A DNA stretch of 26,711 nucleotides from Eubacterium sp. CAG:248 (lineage in GTDB: Bacteria; Bacillota; Clostridia; Lachnospirales; Lachnospiraceae). Under the pieces are notes generated by a model that had not been told where the DNA came from, ran no database searches, and worked only from the letters and a program-made list of their open reading frames with translations. The stretch's first letter is position 1. Each line of letters starts with the position of its first letter. The stretch lies in assembly GCA_000436475.1 (NCBI GenBank), contig FR886231.1, positions 20,668-47,378 of the forward strand, in the 5' to 3' direction. The position numbers and the translations under genes were made by a program. This document shows, in pieces, positions 8,187-17,295 of this stretch.

Positions 8187-8969
8187 ATGAAAAAACGTAC
8201 TGCATGTATAACTGGTGCCAGTTCCGGCATCGGATATGAGATGGCTAAAAAACTCAGTGCTCTTGGATATGATCTTATCCTTGTAGCCCGCAATACAAAG
8301 GCTTTAAAAAAGCTTGCTTCATCTCTTGACACTGATTGTGAAATATACACATGTGACTTATCAGATGGAAAAAGCTGCATAAAGCTTGGAAGAAAACTAT
8401 CAAAACGAAGTGACATACACATATTTATAAACAATGCCGGATTCGGTGATATTGGTGATTTTGAAAAAACAAGTATGGCAAAAGATATTTCAATGATAAA
8501 TGTTAATATACGGGCTATGCATATTCTTACAAAATATATGCTCCGTTCATTTAAGAAGCTGAACCGTGGTTACATCATGAATGTCGCATCAAGCGCCGGA
8601 CTTCTTCCTGGTGGACCATATATGGCAACCTATTATGCTACAAAAAGCTATGTTACAAGTCTTACAACCTCATTAAATGGAGAACTTAAGGCTGCACATA
8701 GCAATGTTCATATATGTATGCTCTGCCCAGGACCTGTTGATACCAACTTTAACAACACAGCCGGTGTGACATTTGCATTGCCTGGAATATCTGCTGAGTA
8801 TTGTGCATCCTATGCGCTTTTACAGATGTTTAAAGGCAGGGTTACTATAGTACCTACATTTACAATGAAAGCTGCTGTAATAGCCTCAAAGCTGGCACCA
8901 CGCGAATTTGCGGCTGCCATTGCTGCAAAACAGCAGATGAAAAAAAGAAAGGATACACATAACCGATGA
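8187..8969 (+). CDS. SDR-family NAD(P)-dependent oxidoreductase
   Basis: A 260-residue classical short-chain dehydrogenase. TGASSGIG (9-16) is the cofactor loop, NNAG is at 82-85, the catalytic serine is in NVASSAG (135/136), and Tyr149/Lys153 form the YxxxK pair. The -GLLPGGPYMATYYATK- style and C-terminal pattern resemble the DltE/YqjQ-like branch rather than FabG; the substrate is unknown. The frame extends 28 codons upstream, but the ATG at 8187 has a GAGG ribosome site and begins the typical N terminus. Its stop overlaps the start of the dihydrouridine synthase gene by 4 bp (ATGA), so translation is probably coupled. Confidence 0.92.
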   Translation: MKKRTACITGASSGIGYEMAKKLSALGYDLILVARNTKALKKLASSLDTDCEIYTCDLSDGKSCIKLGRKLSKRSDIHIFINNAGFGDIGDFEKTSMAKDISMINVNIRAMHILTKYMLRSFKKLNRGYIMNVASSAGLLPGGPYMATYYATKSYVTSLTTSLNGELKAAHSNVHICMLCPGPVDTNFNNTAGVTFALPGISAEYCASYALLQMFKGRVTIVPTFTMKAAVIASKLAPREFAAAIAAKQQMKKRKDTHNR

Positions 8970-9976
8970 AAGTATATATGGCTCCCATGGAAGGATTAAC
9001 TGATTATATGTTCAGAAATGCATATGATAAGTTCTTTGGTCATAATAAGATTGATAAATATTTTATGCCCTTCATATCTCCTAATAAAAGTGAAAAATTT
9101 CTTGCAAAGGAAATGAGGGACATATCAAGAGATAATAATCATATTAACTCTATTCCTCAGGTTATGACTAACAATTCCTCAGATTTTATATGGACTGCCC
9201 ACATGCTTTATGATGAATTCGGATATGATGAGATCAATCTCAATGCAGGATGCCCATCTGGAACTGTTGTTTCAAAGAACAAGGGAGCTGGCATGCTTAT
9301 CTGCCTGGATTCTCTTGAACGCATATTATATGAAATACTGTCTGACAGATATATATGTGACAATCATATAAAGGTGTCTGTAAAAACCCGTATTGGTGTC
9401 GAAACACCTGATACATGGCATGATATACTTGATATTTATAATAAGTTCCAGCTTGAGGAGCTTATCATACACCCAAGAATACGTACTGACTATTACAGAG
9501 GTGATATAAACAAAGAGGCTTTCCTGTATGCTATGAAGGAAAGCCGTAATCCTGTATGCTATAATGGCGATATTTTTACAAGGCGTGACTTTATTAATAT
9601 CATACATGACTACAATCCAGACTGTATAATGGCAGGAAGAGGTCTTGTTGCTGACCCTGGACTTATCAATGTCCTTTTAAGTGACAACCCCGAAACATAT
9701 GTAAGAAATCTTGAGGATGACAGGCTTAATATGAAGCGTCTACATGATATGGTATATGAAGAACGACTTAAAATCATGTCTGGTGATAAACATGCCATAC
9801 ACCGCATGAAAGAAATGTGGTGTTATATGGAATATTCATTCGCTGACTGTAAGAAAGAAGCCAAAGCTATCAAAAAATCCCAGAATATGAGTGTATATAA
9901 AGATGCTGTTAATGTATTCTTTACCAACTGCCGGCTTGAAGAGAAGCCATACATATCATTTTCAAAGAAATTCTGA
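8966..9976 (+). CDS. tRNA-dihydrouridine synthase (Dus)
   Basis: An FMN enzyme that reduces uridine to dihydrouridine in the D-loop of tRNA using NADPH. The 336-residue protein starts with the typical MAPMEGLTD motif. The catalytic Cys96 sits in NLNAGCPSGTVVSKNKGAGM. Lys140 in VKTRIG and His169-Pro-Arg in LIIHPRIRTDYYRG fit the FMN/RNA site, and MAGRGLVADP binds FMN phosphate. The length is normal. Which Dus subfamily (A/B/C) it belongs to cannot be told by eye. It overlaps the SDR gene by ATGA and is the second and last gene of the operon. Confidence 0.94.
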   Translation: MKVYMAPMEGLTDYMFRNAYDKFFGHNKIDKYFMPFISPNKSEKFLAKEMRDISRDNNHINSIPQVMTNNSSDFIWTAHMLYDEFGYDEINLNAGCPSGTVVSKNKGAGMLICLDSLERILYEILSDRYICDNHIKVSVKTRIGVETPDTWHDILDIYNKFQLEELIIHPRIRTDYYRGDINKEAFLYAMKESRNPVCYNGDIFTRRDFINIIHDYNPDCIMAGRGLVADPGLINVLLSDNPETYVRNLEDDRLNMKRLHDMVYEERLKIMSGDKHAIHRMKEMWCYMEYSFADCKKEAKAIKKSQNMSVYKDAVNVFFTNCRLEEKPYISFSKKF

Positions 9977-9985
9977 TAGCAATAC

Positions 9986-10019
9986 GCATTAAAGCTGCTG
10001 TGGCAGCAGCTTTAAATGC
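9986..10019. terminator. Hairpin between convergent dus and M18 peptidase genes
   Basis: A 12-bp GC-containing perfect stem (arms 9989-10000 and 10004-10015, 3-nt loop), extendable to 9986/10019 across a bulge. It begins 10 bp after the dus stop, and its right arm contains the stop codon of the leftward peptidase gene (10012-10014). No strong U-run follows on either strand, so termination may be weak or the hairpin may mainly protect the 3' ends. Confidence 0.6.
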
Positions 10020-11373
10020 CCGTATTAAAAAATTCCATCAATGCCTCTATCATATATGTAGTATCTTTAACTCCTGCTGTTTCATATGCCGAATGCATGG
10101 CAAGCTGTGCAAGCCCTATATCTATTGTATTGATAGATACATGTGAGTCAGATATGTTACCAAGTGTTGAACCACCTGCTATATCTGACCTGTTTGCATA
10201 TGTCTGATATGGGACAGCAGCCTTTTTGCAGATGCTCTTAAACACTGCAGCTGAAACAGCATCTGTTGCGTACTTCTGGTTCCCGTTATACTTAATAACA
10301 ATTCCACCATTCATATATGGTCTGTTTGTTGGATCTGCCTTTTCCTGATGATTAGGATGTACTGCATGTGCATTATCTGCAGATATCATAAAAGATGATG
10401 CAAGTGCCATCATATATTCTTCCCTGTCCATATCTGATGCTATGCTTATACGTTCAAGTACATCTGATAAAAAAGTGGAATCTGCACCCTGTTGTGTTGT
10501 GCTTCCAACCTCCTCGTTGTTAAATATGCAGCAGACATTAACGCAGGAATCATTTTTTTCCTTTTTCTCATTTCTGTTAATATAGGCTTCTGTAAATGCC
10601 TTTACTGATGAGTATGCACACTGTATATCATCAAGTCTTGGAGCTGAAATAAACTCATCGTTATACCCCCATATAGTACCCTTTTCCCTGTTATAAAGAA
10701 AAAGATCTGTTGATATATCATATGACTTGAAATCTTTAATACCTATAAGCTTCTTAATATATTCGTCAAACTTCCCACTGGCAGCTTCATCACCAAACAA
10801 AGGAAGCATATCCTTCTGTGCATTAAAGCTGTATCCATCATTAATCTTTCTGTCCATATGAATAGCAAGATTCGGAATAACGACAAGATCCTTGTCTGCA
10901 TTTACAAGATATTCCATTATATTTCTTCCATCTGCTGCTATAGCACGGCCAGCTATTGAAAGAGGACGGTCAAGCCATGTTGACATAATCATTCCTCCAT
11001 ATTTTTCCACATTAAGACTTATATAATGATTATCTCCTGGCATCTGCGGGTTTTCTTTTATCTTAAAGGATGGTGAATCACTATGACTTGCCACAATATT
11101 ATATGCCTTATATTTATATTCCGGCATAGTAAAAGCAATTATCGATGAGGCTCCTCTTAAAACATAATAACCCTGTCCTGCTTTAAGCTTCCATTTATCC
11201 TTTTCACTTAACTCCTGCATGCCAATATCAGACAGCATACTTCTTATGTTGTCAATAACATGGTATGGACTTGGACTCTTCTCTATGAATTCAATAAGTT
11301 CATATGAATCCTTATAATAATCCCTCTTATATTTATCAGCTGCTATACTGCTGCCTTCATGCCCATTCATCAT
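10012..11373 (-). CDS. M18-family aminopeptidase
   Basis: A di-metal aminopeptidase that removes N-terminal acidic or hydrophobic residues; 453 residues, the usual size. The metal and catalytic signatures of M18 are present: VASHSDSP (His97, Asp99), the DDIQCAYSS segment with a metal Asp, IFNNEEVGSTTQQGADS (catalytic Glu pair), ADNAHAVHPN, and LAQLAMHSAYE near the C terminus with the last His ligand. An ATG four codons upstream is possible, but GGAG spaced 6 nt before the ATG at 11371-11373 favours the shorter form. It lies 28 bp after a surface protein gene on the same strand and is likely cotranscribed. It has no signal peptide and so should be cytoplasmic. Confidence 0.93.
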   Translation of the reverse strand: MMNGHEGSSIAADKYKRDYYKDSYELIEFIEKSPSPYHVIDNIRSMLSDIGMQELSEKDKWKLKAGQGYYVLRGASSIIAFTMPEYKYKAYNIVASHSDSPSFKIKENPQMPGDNHYISLNVEKYGGMIMSTWLDRPLSIAGRAIAADGRNIMEYLVNADKDLVVIPNLAIHMDRKINDGYSFNAQKDMLPLFGDEAASGKFDEYIKKLIGIKDFKSYDISTDLFLYNREKGTIWGYNDEFISAPRLDDIQCAYSSVKAFTEAYINRNEKKEKNDSCVNVCCIFNNEEVGSTTQQGADSTFLSDVLERISIASDMDREEYMMALASSFMISADNAHAVHPNHQEKADPTNRPYMNGGIVIKYNGNQKYATDAVSAAVFKSICKKAAVPYQTYANRSDIAGGSTLGNISDSHVSINTIDIGLAQLAMHSAYETAGVKDTTYMIEALMEFFNTGI

Positions 11374-11401
11374 AATAATCTCCATTCTTCCTCTTTTAAA
11401 A

Positions 11402-12742
11402 TTATTTTTTTCGTCTTATATATCGTGTTATAAAATAATATGCACTAATGGCAGCTATTGCAATCACTATTATGATAGCTACCCTTGCTGCCTCACTGAT
11501 TCCACTAAAAAGCACTCTTCTTCCAAACTTAAAACCAGGCTTTTCTTCCTGTCTGGCATTATCATTAACTCCTTCAATGAGTTCCCCAGACGATACACTG
11601 ACTGGATTATTTTCCTTTGTTTCTGATATAGCAGAGGCTTCACTGCTCTCATATGGATTATCTACTGTATATAGCTTTCTTTCATAGTTTTCAGGCTTAA
11701 GCACCTGTGTATAATCATATATCTCATTTCTTGTAAAATTATCTGTGTTATCCCTTGATGTTGTATACACATTCATTCTTTCTCCTGCTAATGCCCTGCA
11801 ATATGCCCTTCTGTCTGCATTATCTTCAAAGAATGTTATCATGCCATTAATTGTATTGCCTGCTATATCGGCAACATAGCTTCCCGATACAGGATATAAT
11901 ATATAAAGTCCTGCAATTCCGCCAGAGTGTACATAGCCTCTTTCTGATATATAACCATCTATGTTTACTGTACAGTCCTTAACATCTATATAACCGTCTG
12001 CATATATGCCACCCATAAACTGTTCGTCTCTGTCTGTAACATCCGGGTCTGCATCTGTACATACAAGCGTTACATCTGATGTCGTATTTTCTATAAGTCC
12101 ATTTCCAAAGCCGGCTATGCCTGCTGTTCCCCACATTTTAGAAGCTGAGGTAAGAGCTGCATACGAAGCTTCCACCTTACAGTTACTTATAGTTGTATTG
12201 TTCATGTATCCTGCAAGTACAGCTGCAAATATACTTTTTTGTGTCTGTTCCTGCTGTTCTCCAAGCTCTATATATGCTCCTGTTATATTAAGGTTACTTA
12301 TAACCGCTCCATCTGTTATTCCAAAAAAACCTGCAAAATATGTATCATATTCCTTAAGATTGCCATCATATGTCTTAGCTGTAATATCTGTAACAGTATG
12401 TATATCCATATTGTATAATGTATGTCCATTACCATCAAATGTACCATTAAAATTCCATGGCTTCCAGCCATCTGCTCCTGCCCTTGACATATCTATATCA
12501 GACATAAGAATATAACTTCCATCTGTGTGCGTAGATGCTTCTAAAAGATCGTTATATGTCTTTATCTGTAATGCCTCACTGCTTTTGTCTGTAACATTTT
12601 CCTGTGCTGCATATGCCTTATTCACCATAGATACTGATACACCCGGTATTTTCCCTGATATCAAAGCATTGCATAATACAAATATAGCAGCGGCCACACA
12701 TACTATTGTTTTCTTTATAAGACTGTCTGCCTTGTTCTTCAT
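11402..12742 (-). CDS. Secreted, membrane-anchored beta-helix-like surface protein
   Basis: A 446-residue protein of unknown function. The N terminus is a signal peptide (Lys-rich start, hydrophobic stretch about 12-30, likely cut after AYA near residue 45). A segment YNDLLEASTHTDGSYILMSD resembles the entry to right-handed beta-helix adhesin domains. GTFDGNGHTLYNMDI and repeated short G-x-x/N-rich strands follow (AGFFGITDGAVISNLNI, ISNCKVEASY, GGIAGLY), reminiscent of GLUG-type repeats. The C terminus has one membrane helix (about 419-441) followed by RRKK, so it is anchored by the membrane rather than by sortase. GGAGG lies 13 nt upstream of the ATG, a long spacing; an in-frame stop excludes a more upstream start. 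Four tandem 15-bp repeats lie upstream. Adhesion or glycan binding is a guess. Confidence 0.8.
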   Translation of the reverse strand: MKNKADSLIKKTIVCVAAAIFVLCNALISGKIPGVSVSMVNKAYAAQENVTDKSSEALQIKTYNDLLEASTHTDGSYILMSDIDMSRAGADGWKPWNFNGTFDGNGHTLYNMDIHTVTDITAKTYDGNLKEYDTYFAGFFGITDGAVISNLNITGAYIELGEQQEQTQKSIFAAVLAGYMNNTTISNCKVEASYAALTSASKMWGTAGIAGFGNGLIENTTSDVTLVCTDADPDVTDRDEQFMGGIYADGYIDVKDCTVNIDGYISERGYVHSGGIAGLYILYPVSGSYVADIAGNTINGMITFFEDNADRRAYCRALAGERMNVYTTSRDNTDNFTRNEIYDYTQVLKPENYERKLYTVDNPYESSEASAISETKENNPVSVSSGELIEGVNDNARQEEKPGFKFGRRVLFSGISEAARVAIIIVIAIAAISAYYFITRYIRRKK

Positions 12743-12827
12743 CTTTCTTTAATATCCTCCCATTATTCACTTTTGCTTTTCACTTTATAATTGTACTACT
12801 TTTCACAATTCTGTCACTACTTTTTAT

Positions 12828-12887
12828 TCTTTTAGCTTTGTCACTTTTAACACTATCATTTTTAACTCTGTCTCTTTTAACTCTGTC
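12828..12887 (-). repeat. Four tandem 15-bp repeats upstream of the surface protein gene
   Basis: Four head-to-tail units of 15 bp occupy 12828-12842, 12843-12857, 12858-12872 and 12873-12887. On the - strand the unit is GACAGAGTTAAAAGA, varying at a few positions; the two units furthest from the gene are nearly identical. They lie 86-145 bp before the start codon. A separate dyad (AATTGT at 12789-12794, ACAATT at 12805-12810) lies closer to the gene. Confidence 0.8.
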
Positions 12888-12892
12888 ATCAT

Positions 12893-12941
12893 AAAAAATA
12901 ATACGAAGAAATGCTTTGTATAAACCAAACACTCCTTCGTA
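12893..12941 (-). terminator. Rho-independent terminator of the EAL-domain gene
   Basis: On the - strand, a 17-bp stem with three G-U pairs and a weak innermost pair (arms 12925-12941 and 12902-12918, 6-nt loop) is followed by a U-rich run containing six consecutive Us (12893-12898). It begins 11 bp after the stop codon at 12953 and separates this gene from the surface protein gene downstream. Confidence 0.88.
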
Positions 12942-12952
12942 CTATTATTTTA

Positions 12953-15235
12953 TTATTCCTGTCCAAGCTTATATTTTTCTTCAAACTCATCTACTGGTAT
13001 AGGTTTTGAGAAATAATATCCCTGAAACATCTTACATCCCATCATGCTAAGCATATCAAGCTGGCTTTTCTTTTCCACACCTTCTGTTATTACCTTCATT
13101 CCAAGCTTATTAGCCAGTTCTATTATACTTTCAAGTATATCCTGGCCCTTGACTTCATTCTCTGAGGCACGTAAAAAGCCCATATCAATCTTAAGTACAT
13201 CTGCACTTATATCCTTCAACATATTAAGAGAAGAATAACCACTTCCAAAATCATCAATCTCTATATCAAATCCATAATCCTGAAGCTTCTTAATAATAAG
13301 TATATTCTTATCAAAATCTGACATAAGTGCTGTTTCTGTAATCTCAAGCTTTAGAAGTTTCGGACTTATATCATATTTTTCTACAAGGCTTGTAAATGTT
13401 TCATAAACATCTATAAGATAAAAATCTTTTGTAGATATATTAACTGAAATATGATACTTTTCAATGCCCCGCTTCTTCCAGTCACTAAGCTGTTTAGCTG
13501 CCTTATTCCACATATATATGTCGAGTCTGTACAAAAAGCCGTTTTTCTCTAATGCATCTATAAACATACCTGGCGAAAGTAAACCCCTCTTAGGATGCTG
13601 CCATCTTACAAGTGCCTCTGCTCCATATGGATATCCCTCATAGTCAACCTGTGGCTGCAAAAACATAACGAACTCTTCATTATCAAGTGCCCTGTCAAAC
13701 TCTCCTATGATTTTTCTTTCCTCTAATGACTTTAACATAAGATGTTCTGTATAGTATGCAACATTAATCTTATATTCATTTCTTATAGTTTCACCGGCAA
13801 GGTTTGCTTTATCGCACATGATACTCACACGTTCATTAACATCCTCTATATCATATACTCCTGAAAATATATGCATATGAAATAAACTATTTTTAAAAGC
13901 AGCATTTATTCCACTTACAGCCTTATCAATAAGTTTCTCATCAAATCTGACCTTTGGCATACACATGGCAAAACGGTCTCCACGGAGTCTTGCCGCAACA
14001 ACTTCTTCATCTGCAAAGTCTTTAATGTACTCCGCTTCTTTTCTTAGTATTTCATTTCCTTTTTCCACACCAAACAATTCATTGACAAACTTAAAATCTT
14101 TTATGTTACTGCATATGATACAATACTTTGTATCTATGTGTTCCTTTATCATCTTAGCAGTTTCTATATAAAACTGTTCTTTGTTTAAAAGACCTGTCAG
14201 CATATCATGTGTTGCCCTGTACTTTTCATACTTAAGCAGTTCAACCTCTTCAGTCCTGTCATTAAAAAGAAAATAATCACATACCTGGTTTTTTTTATCA
14301 TCGTACGTTCTTTTATAGGCTATCTCATAATACCGCTTACCACTATCACTGTTAATAGAAGTCTCAAACTTCATACTGTCTTTTCTGTTGTCACCTGTTT
14401 TCTCAAGCCATGCTCTGTATTTATACTCCATGTGTTCATAGTCATAGCCTATATTATACTGCTCTCTTAAAATATCATTACAATATATACATTTACCATG
14501 AATATCAAAGCATACAATACCACTATTCATATCTTTAATAATAAGCGATAATGTATTCTCTATAAGTTCATTAGGTATATAGCTTAATGTAAGATAATAT
14601 ATGATCATAGACATGAAGCCATATATCAGAGTCGATATATCATATATTGACTGTGACCTTACCGTTGCAAGATCAAGAATAAAACCGACAAATAATGTTA
14701 TAAATATGACCTCATATCTGAAGCTGTAAAACCTTGATGCCTTTGCTATCATGAATATAAATGCTATAAGGATAACTACTATAACAATATAATTATATAA
14801 AAAATGCGCACGATAGAAAAATCCATCTTTGACATATTCTATTATTATATCACTGTTAGTTATTTCTGATATCGTAAATACCTTGTGTGTCCATACGTTA
14901 GCAATCATAACAAAAGAATCTACTGCTGAAAATAATATCATTGCTATCTTTACTGCACGAATTCCTTTAAATAAGCCTGTAGAATACTGCGTATAATACA
15001 TAAGCAGAATTACAAGCCAGTCATAACATGCAAACTCTACTCCTTTGCAGAGTGTCGTCACCTTAATATCTGGAAAAAAACTGTATAGCCAGAAAAATAT
15101 TCCGCATACAAAAGCAACTATCTCATAATACAGAACAATTTCTGCAAGCTTTCCTTTCTTACCAAATGACTTAACCGCACATATTCCCATAAGAACAATC
15201 TCTATTATAATAAGAAGACTATACATAAATTTCAT
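12953..15235 (-). CDS. 7TM-PAS-degenerate GGDEF-EAL cyclic-di-GMP protein
   Basis: A 760-residue membrane signalling protein. About residues 5-215 form seven membrane helices of the histidine-kinase N-terminal 7TM type. A PAS-like segment (NSGIVCFDIHGKCIYCND) starts near 237, a GGDEF domain spans about 342-480 and an EAL domain 510-755. The GGDEF signature reads RGDRF (418-422), so cyclase activity is probably lost. The EAL domain keeps its key residues: E540-A-L, N599, E631/E634, DDFGSGYSS from 661 (catalytic loop), K682 and E718. It is therefore most likely a c-di-GMP phosphodiesterase regulated by the sensor part, with GGDEF as a possible GTP-binding module. Output targets (motility, adhesion) are inferred; a chemoreceptor elsewhere in the window suggests a motile cell. 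It is monocistronic, with its own promoter and terminator. Confidence 0.92.
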   Translation of the reverse strand: MKFMYSLLIIIEIVLMGICAVKSFGKKGKLAEIVLYYEIVAFVCGIFFWLYSFFPDIKVTTLCKGVEFACYDWLVILLMYYTQYSTGLFKGIRAVKIAMILFSAVDSFVMIANVWTHKVFTISEITNSDIIIEYVKDGFFYRAHFLYNYIVIVVILIAFIFMIAKASRFYSFRYEVIFITLFVGFILDLATVRSQSIYDISTLIYGFMSMIIYYLTLSYIPNELIENTLSLIIKDMNSGIVCFDIHGKCIYCNDILREQYNIGYDYEHMEYKYRAWLEKTGDNRKDSMKFETSINSDSGKRYYEIAYKRTYDDKKNQVCDYFLFNDRTEEVELLKYEKYRATHDMLTGLLNKEQFYIETAKMIKEHIDTKYCIICSNIKDFKFVNELFGVEKGNEILRKEAEYIKDFADEEVVAARLRGDRFAMCMPKVRFDEKLIDKAVSGINAAFKNSLFHMHIFSGVYDIEDVNERVSIMCDKANLAGETIRNEYKINVAYYTEHLMLKSLEERKIIGEFDRALDNEEFVMFLQPQVDYEGYPYGAEALVRWQHPKRGLLSPGMFIDALEKNGFLYRLDIYMWNKAAKQLSDWKKRGIEKYHISVNISTKDFYLIDVYETFTSLVEKYDISPKLLKLEITETALMSDFDKNILIIKKLQDYGFDIEIDDFGSGYSSLNMLKDISADVLKIDMGFLRASENEVKGQDILESIIELANKLGMKVITEGVEKKSQLDMLSMMGCKMFQGYYFSKPIPVDEFEEKYKLGQE

Positions 15236-15285
15236 AATGTTCTTCTCCCATTTGTAAAAAATTAAACACGTTTTTTATAATTATT

Positions 15286-15314
15286 ATTATACATATATGT
15301 GGAAATTTTTGCAA
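15286..15314 (-). promoter_or_regulatory. SigA promoter of the EAL-domain gene
   Basis: On the - strand TTGCAA (15309-15314), a 17-bp spacer and a perfect TATAAT (15286-15291). Transcription would start near 15279, about 44 nt before the start codon. Confidence 0.7.
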
Positions 15315-15332
15315 TTTTTATTCACTTTAAAT

Positions 15333-16622
15333 TTAATAACGTATCAATTCATTAAATATCTCTATCGCATATCTGTCCGTCATACCGGATATATAATCTA
15401 TAATTGCCTGGGCATATATAAGTTCTGTTTCAAACAATCCATATATTCTGCGGTTCTTATATTCCTCTTTTAACCTTCCTTCCAAAGCTGCATCCTGGCA
15501 GGTATCCGGATATAGCCTTGAATATACATCATTATATATCTCTGATGGTGTATCAGAATATATAAGAAGATGTTTCACAAAATTTTTAATAAGCTGTGGA
15601 TATGATTTTTTTCTTTTTAAAAGCCTGTATATTGTGTTTACTCCGTCTGTTGAATCATAAGATTCCATAAGTGTATCATATATGCTTCTTATGATTAATG
15701 CTGCATAGTTACGATATACATTAAACTTTGGATTCATATATATAGTTTCATAGTTAAACTTCTTAATAGAATTGAGCATTTCGTTGTGTTCATCACTAAG
15801 TCTTATTCCTGATTCCGGTGTACTGTTAGCACATATGCTTGTTATAAAATTATGTATTATAACTGTTGTATTTATTGTTTTTACCCCATATGTTCTGGAT
15901 ATTTCCATAAGTTTTTTTATATCTGAATCCTCTATGAACTCCATACGAATGGCATCTTCTATATCCCTTCCCAGATAAGCTATCTTATCTGCTATTTTTA
16001 CTACACATCCTTCCCATGTATAAGCCTGATATTGTCCTGATATTTTAAATGTATCAAGATCTATTTTTTCTTTTCTTGGCTTGATTCCGTTTTCATCAAC
16101 TTCACCACAGTGTGAGATTATTCCATCCCTTACCGCATATGTAAGATTAAGATTCTGGTAATTTTTATTATTATCCTGAAGCAGTTCTATCTTATCTATC
16201 ATTCTTAAACTGTTTCTCTCGTGCCAGAAGGCATCTAGTCCAAGCTCGTTACGAATATTTGTAAGTTCAACTTCTCCCTCGTGTCCGAATGGAGCGTGTC
16301 CAAGATCATGTCCCATAGCAATAGCTCTTGTAAGATCAGTGTTTAAGCCAAGAAATTTTGAGATTGTACAGCTTACCGATTCAACATGTTGTACATGCTC
16401 CATACGTGTACATATATGATCATTATCTATATTAAAAAATACCTGTGTTTTATGCTTCAATCTACGATATGCAAGTGAATGAAGTATACGTGTGTAATCA
16501 CGCTCATATTCTGAACGTATATCATCCTTGCGCTTATATAATGGTGCCTGCCTTTCTATGTGTCTTTCCCAGTCTGCATTGTTTTCGTTGGATGCATAAT
16601 CTTTAAATACATTTCTCTCCAT
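15333..16622 (-). CDS. dgt: Deoxyguanosinetriphosphate triphosphohydrolase (HD domain)
   Basis: A 429-residue HD-superfamily enzyme that hydrolyses dNTPs to deoxynucleosides and triphosphate, helping to set dNTP pools. Signatures: SLAYRRLKHKTQVF near the N terminus, CTRMEHVQHV (metal His76), AMGHDLGHAPFGHEGE with the HD doublet His105-Asp106, and KIADKIAYLGRDIEDA supplying the fourth metal ligand Asp. The open frame begins at a GTG two codons upstream, but that GTG overlaps the GGGAGG ribosome site; the ATG at 16620-16622 is 5 nt after the site and is the better start. Whether it prefers dGTP or is a broad dNTPase is not visible. A consensus promoter lies 60 bp upstream. Confidence 0.94.
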   Translation of the reverse strand: MERNVFKDYASNENNADWERHIERQAPLYKRKDDIRSEYERDYTRILHSLAYRRLKHKTQVFFNIDNDHICTRMEHVQHVESVSCTISKFLGLNTDLTRAIAMGHDLGHAPFGHEGEVELTNIRNELGLDAFWHERNSLRMIDKIELLQDNNKNYQNLNLTYAVRDGIISHCGEVDENGIKPRKEKIDLDTFKISGQYQAYTWEGCVVKIADKIAYLGRDIEDAIRMEFIEDSDIKKLMEISRTYGVKTINTTVIIHNFITSICANSTPESGIRLSDEHNEMLNSIKKFNYETIYMNPKFNVYRNYAALIIRSIYDTLMESYDSTDGVNTIYRLLKRKKSYPQLIKNFVKHLLIYSDTPSEIYNDVYSRLYPDTCQDAALEGRLKEEYKNRRIYGLFETELIYAQAIIDYISGMTDRYAIEIFNELIRY

Positions 16623-16681
16623 ACACACCTCCCAATGAACATATTCACTATTTTAAATTCACAATTATAATGGATAATTTT

Positions 16682-16710
16682 ATATTATGGCTATTCCAAA
16701 AATATGTCAA
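16682..16710 (-). promoter_or_regulatory. SigA promoter of dgt
   Basis: On the - strand a perfect -35 TTGACA (16705-16710), a 17-bp spacer and TAATAT (16682-16687). The start point near 16675 leaves a short leader of about 50 nt. Confidence 0.75.
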
Positions 16711-16749
16711 ATACATTTTAACAATTAAAATTTATCGATTGTATATAAA

Positions 16750-16790
16750 ATGTGCCAGAGATTAAATGTATAATCTAATCTCTGGCACAT
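16750..16790 (-). terminator. Rho-independent terminator of hsp20
   Basis: A perfect 15-bp stem (arms 16750-16764 and 16776-16790, 11-nt loop) lies 65 bp after the hsp20 stop. On the - strand it is followed by UUUUAUAUA. It insulates hsp20 from dgt. Confidence 0.88.
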
Positions 16791-16854
16791 AAACTTAAAG
16801 TTTAAATATTTTTAATCAAAGCTTCTTTCATTATTCTCATAATTATTGCTTTCA

Positions 16855-17295
16855 TTATCCCTCAATAGCAATTCTTTTTGTAGCTTCAACCTGCTTAGCT
16901 TCTTTCTTAGGAATAGAAAGTCTTAGTATACCACTTTCATACTTAGCCTTTATATCTTCCTGTGTAAGAGCATCACCAACATAGAAGCTTCTGCTCATAG
17001 CACCTGCATAACGCTCTTTTCTGATGTACTTACCTTCCTTATTCTTCTCTTCCTTATCAAGTCCCTTAGCAGCACTTATTGAAAGATATCCGTTATCAAG
17101 CTGTACATTTATCTCATCCTTCTTAAATCCAGGTAAATCAATATCTACTTCATAACCTGAATCTGTTTCCTTAACATCTGTCTTCATCTCATGGCTCGCA
17201 TGCTTACCATATAAAGCTTTGTCAACCTCTGGAAATCCAAAGTTCATCCAATCATCATTAAATAAATTTTCTCCAAAAATACTAGGCATTAACAT
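16855..17295 (-). CDS. Hsp20/alpha-crystallin small heat shock protein
   Basis: A 146-residue ATP-independent holdase chaperone that binds unfolding proteins. The alpha-crystallin domain runs from about 37 to 130: VKETDSGYEVDIDLPGFKK at its start, LSISAAK, and the signature AKYESGILRLSIPKKE. The C terminus carries an IxI motif (RIAIEG), used for oligomer assembly. The ATG at 17293-17295 has AAAGGAG at 9 nt. Upstream are a SigA promoter overlapping a CIRCE operator and a leader of about 190 nt, so heat induction by release of the HrcA repressor is expected. It stands alone with its own terminator. Confidence 0.95.
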   Translation of the reverse strand: MLMPSIFGENLFNDDWMNFGFPEVDKALYGKHASHEMKTDVKETDSGYEVDIDLPGFKKDEINVQLDNGYLSISAAKGLDKEEKNKEGKYIRKERYAGAMSRSFYVGDALTQEDIKAKYESGILRLSIPKKEAKQVEATKRIAIEG

